DNA of 5,799 nt from assembly GCA_030673205.1 (NCBI GenBank), contig DAOVJP010000098.1:1-5799 (forward strand), in the 5' to 3' direction. Positions 5,582 to 5,799 of this stretch are shown here, one piece after another. The translations under genes and the position numbers were made by a program. Each line of letters opens with the position of its first letter. The first letter of the stretch is position 1. The notes beneath the pieces were generated by a model that was not told the DNA's origin, made no database searches, and saw only the letters and a program-made list of their open reading frames with translations. The stretch is from Thermoplasmata archaeon. GTDB taxonomy: Archaea > Thermoplasmatota > Thermoplasmata > JAGHBH01.

Positions 5582-5799
5582 TAACCACGAGGTATCCGCA
5601 CGCCGAGGACAGCATAAGCGCCTCCTTCATCCGCTCCCGCGTGGAGGTTCTCAGAAAGCACTTTGAGAAGGTGGTCGTCATAGCCACTAGACCTTACATC
5701 CCCTTGTTCCTTACCAGAGCCATGCACCCAAACCGGAAAAGGGACGCCCTATCCAAGGATCACTCCTACGAGAACGTGGATGTCCATTATTTGAAGAAC
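5557..5799 (+). CDS. Glycosyltransferase family 4-like protein, N-terminal part (runs off the window)
   Basis: An open frame of 81 codons starts at ATG 5557, inside the end of the toroid gene (25-bp overlap in another frame), and continues to the last base with no stop. The start MRGRRLLIITTRYPHAED followed by SISASFIRSRVEVL and a second strand VVVIATRP is the typical N-terminal Rossmann unit of GT-B glycosyltransferases of the GT4 type: strand, RYP loop, a segment that often reads DPISGxF in relatives, long helix, strand. These enzymes transfer a sugar from a nucleotide donor at the inner face of the membrane. The catalytic and donor-binding C-terminal domain (EX7E region) lies beyond the window. 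No good ribosome site precedes the ATG, so translation is likely coupled to the upstream gene; an in-frame TTG at 5548 is an alternative start. The gene is cut by the window edge rather than visibly broken. Confidence 0.82.
   Translation, partial: MRGRRLLIITTRYPHAEDSISASFIRSRVEVLRKHFEKVVVIATRPYIPLFLTRAMHPNRKRDALSKDHSYENVDVHYLKN

Overview
The window looks like a piece of a surface-polysaccharide or glycan biosynthesis cluster from an archaeon of roughly balanced base composition. Archaeal signs are a clean TATA box (TATAAAAG at 4340-4347) with a purine-rich element beside it, a probable leaderless gene placed the expected distance from that TATA box, GGAGG/AGGT-type ribosome sites, heavy use of ATA (Ile) and AGG/AGA (Arg) codons, and an archaeal-style DUF354 protein. 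A Thermoplasmatota-like euryarchaeote is a reasonable guess, but the lineage cannot be proven from this window.

Layout, left to right. 10-732 (+): a polysaccharide-deacetylase-family protein whose N-terminal part, including the usual catalytic Asp region, is replaced by an AT-rich, coiled-coil-like stretch. 729-1874 (+): an N-acetyl sugar amidotransferase (WbpG/PseA-type PP-loop enzyme), coupled to the previous gene by an ATGA overlap. 1875-1975: a short spacer with a 10/20/30-nt phased direct repeat that can also be read as a 20-codon ORF ending in ATGA on the next start. 1976-3052 (+): a DUF354/COG1817 GT-B-fold protein. 3047-4315 (-): a CapK/phenylacetate-CoA-ligase-like adenylate-forming enzyme, convergent with DUF354 and overlapping it by 6 bp at the stops. 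4316-4402: a compact divergent promoter region in which one TATA element may serve both strands. 4403-5581 (+): an alpha/alpha-toroid-like protein often found in polysaccharide clusters. 5557-5799 (+): the start of a GT-B glycosyltransferase that overlaps the previous gene by 25 bp and runs off the right edge.

Together the genes suggest making and decorating a glycan: the amidotransferase turns an acetamido group of a sugar into an acetamidino group, the DUF354 protein and the partial glycosyltransferase act on nucleotide sugars, the CapK-like enzyme activates an acid for attachment or modification, and the deacetylase-like and toroid proteins would process the sugar or polymer. The glutaminase (HisH-like) and ammonia-channelling cyclase-like (HisF-like) partners that usually accompany WbpG are not in this window. 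No RNA genes, CRISPR arrays, insertion sequences or integrases were seen. The most interesting points are the replaced deacetylase N-terminus, the phased repeat/mini-ORF before DUF354, and the shared divergent promoter.
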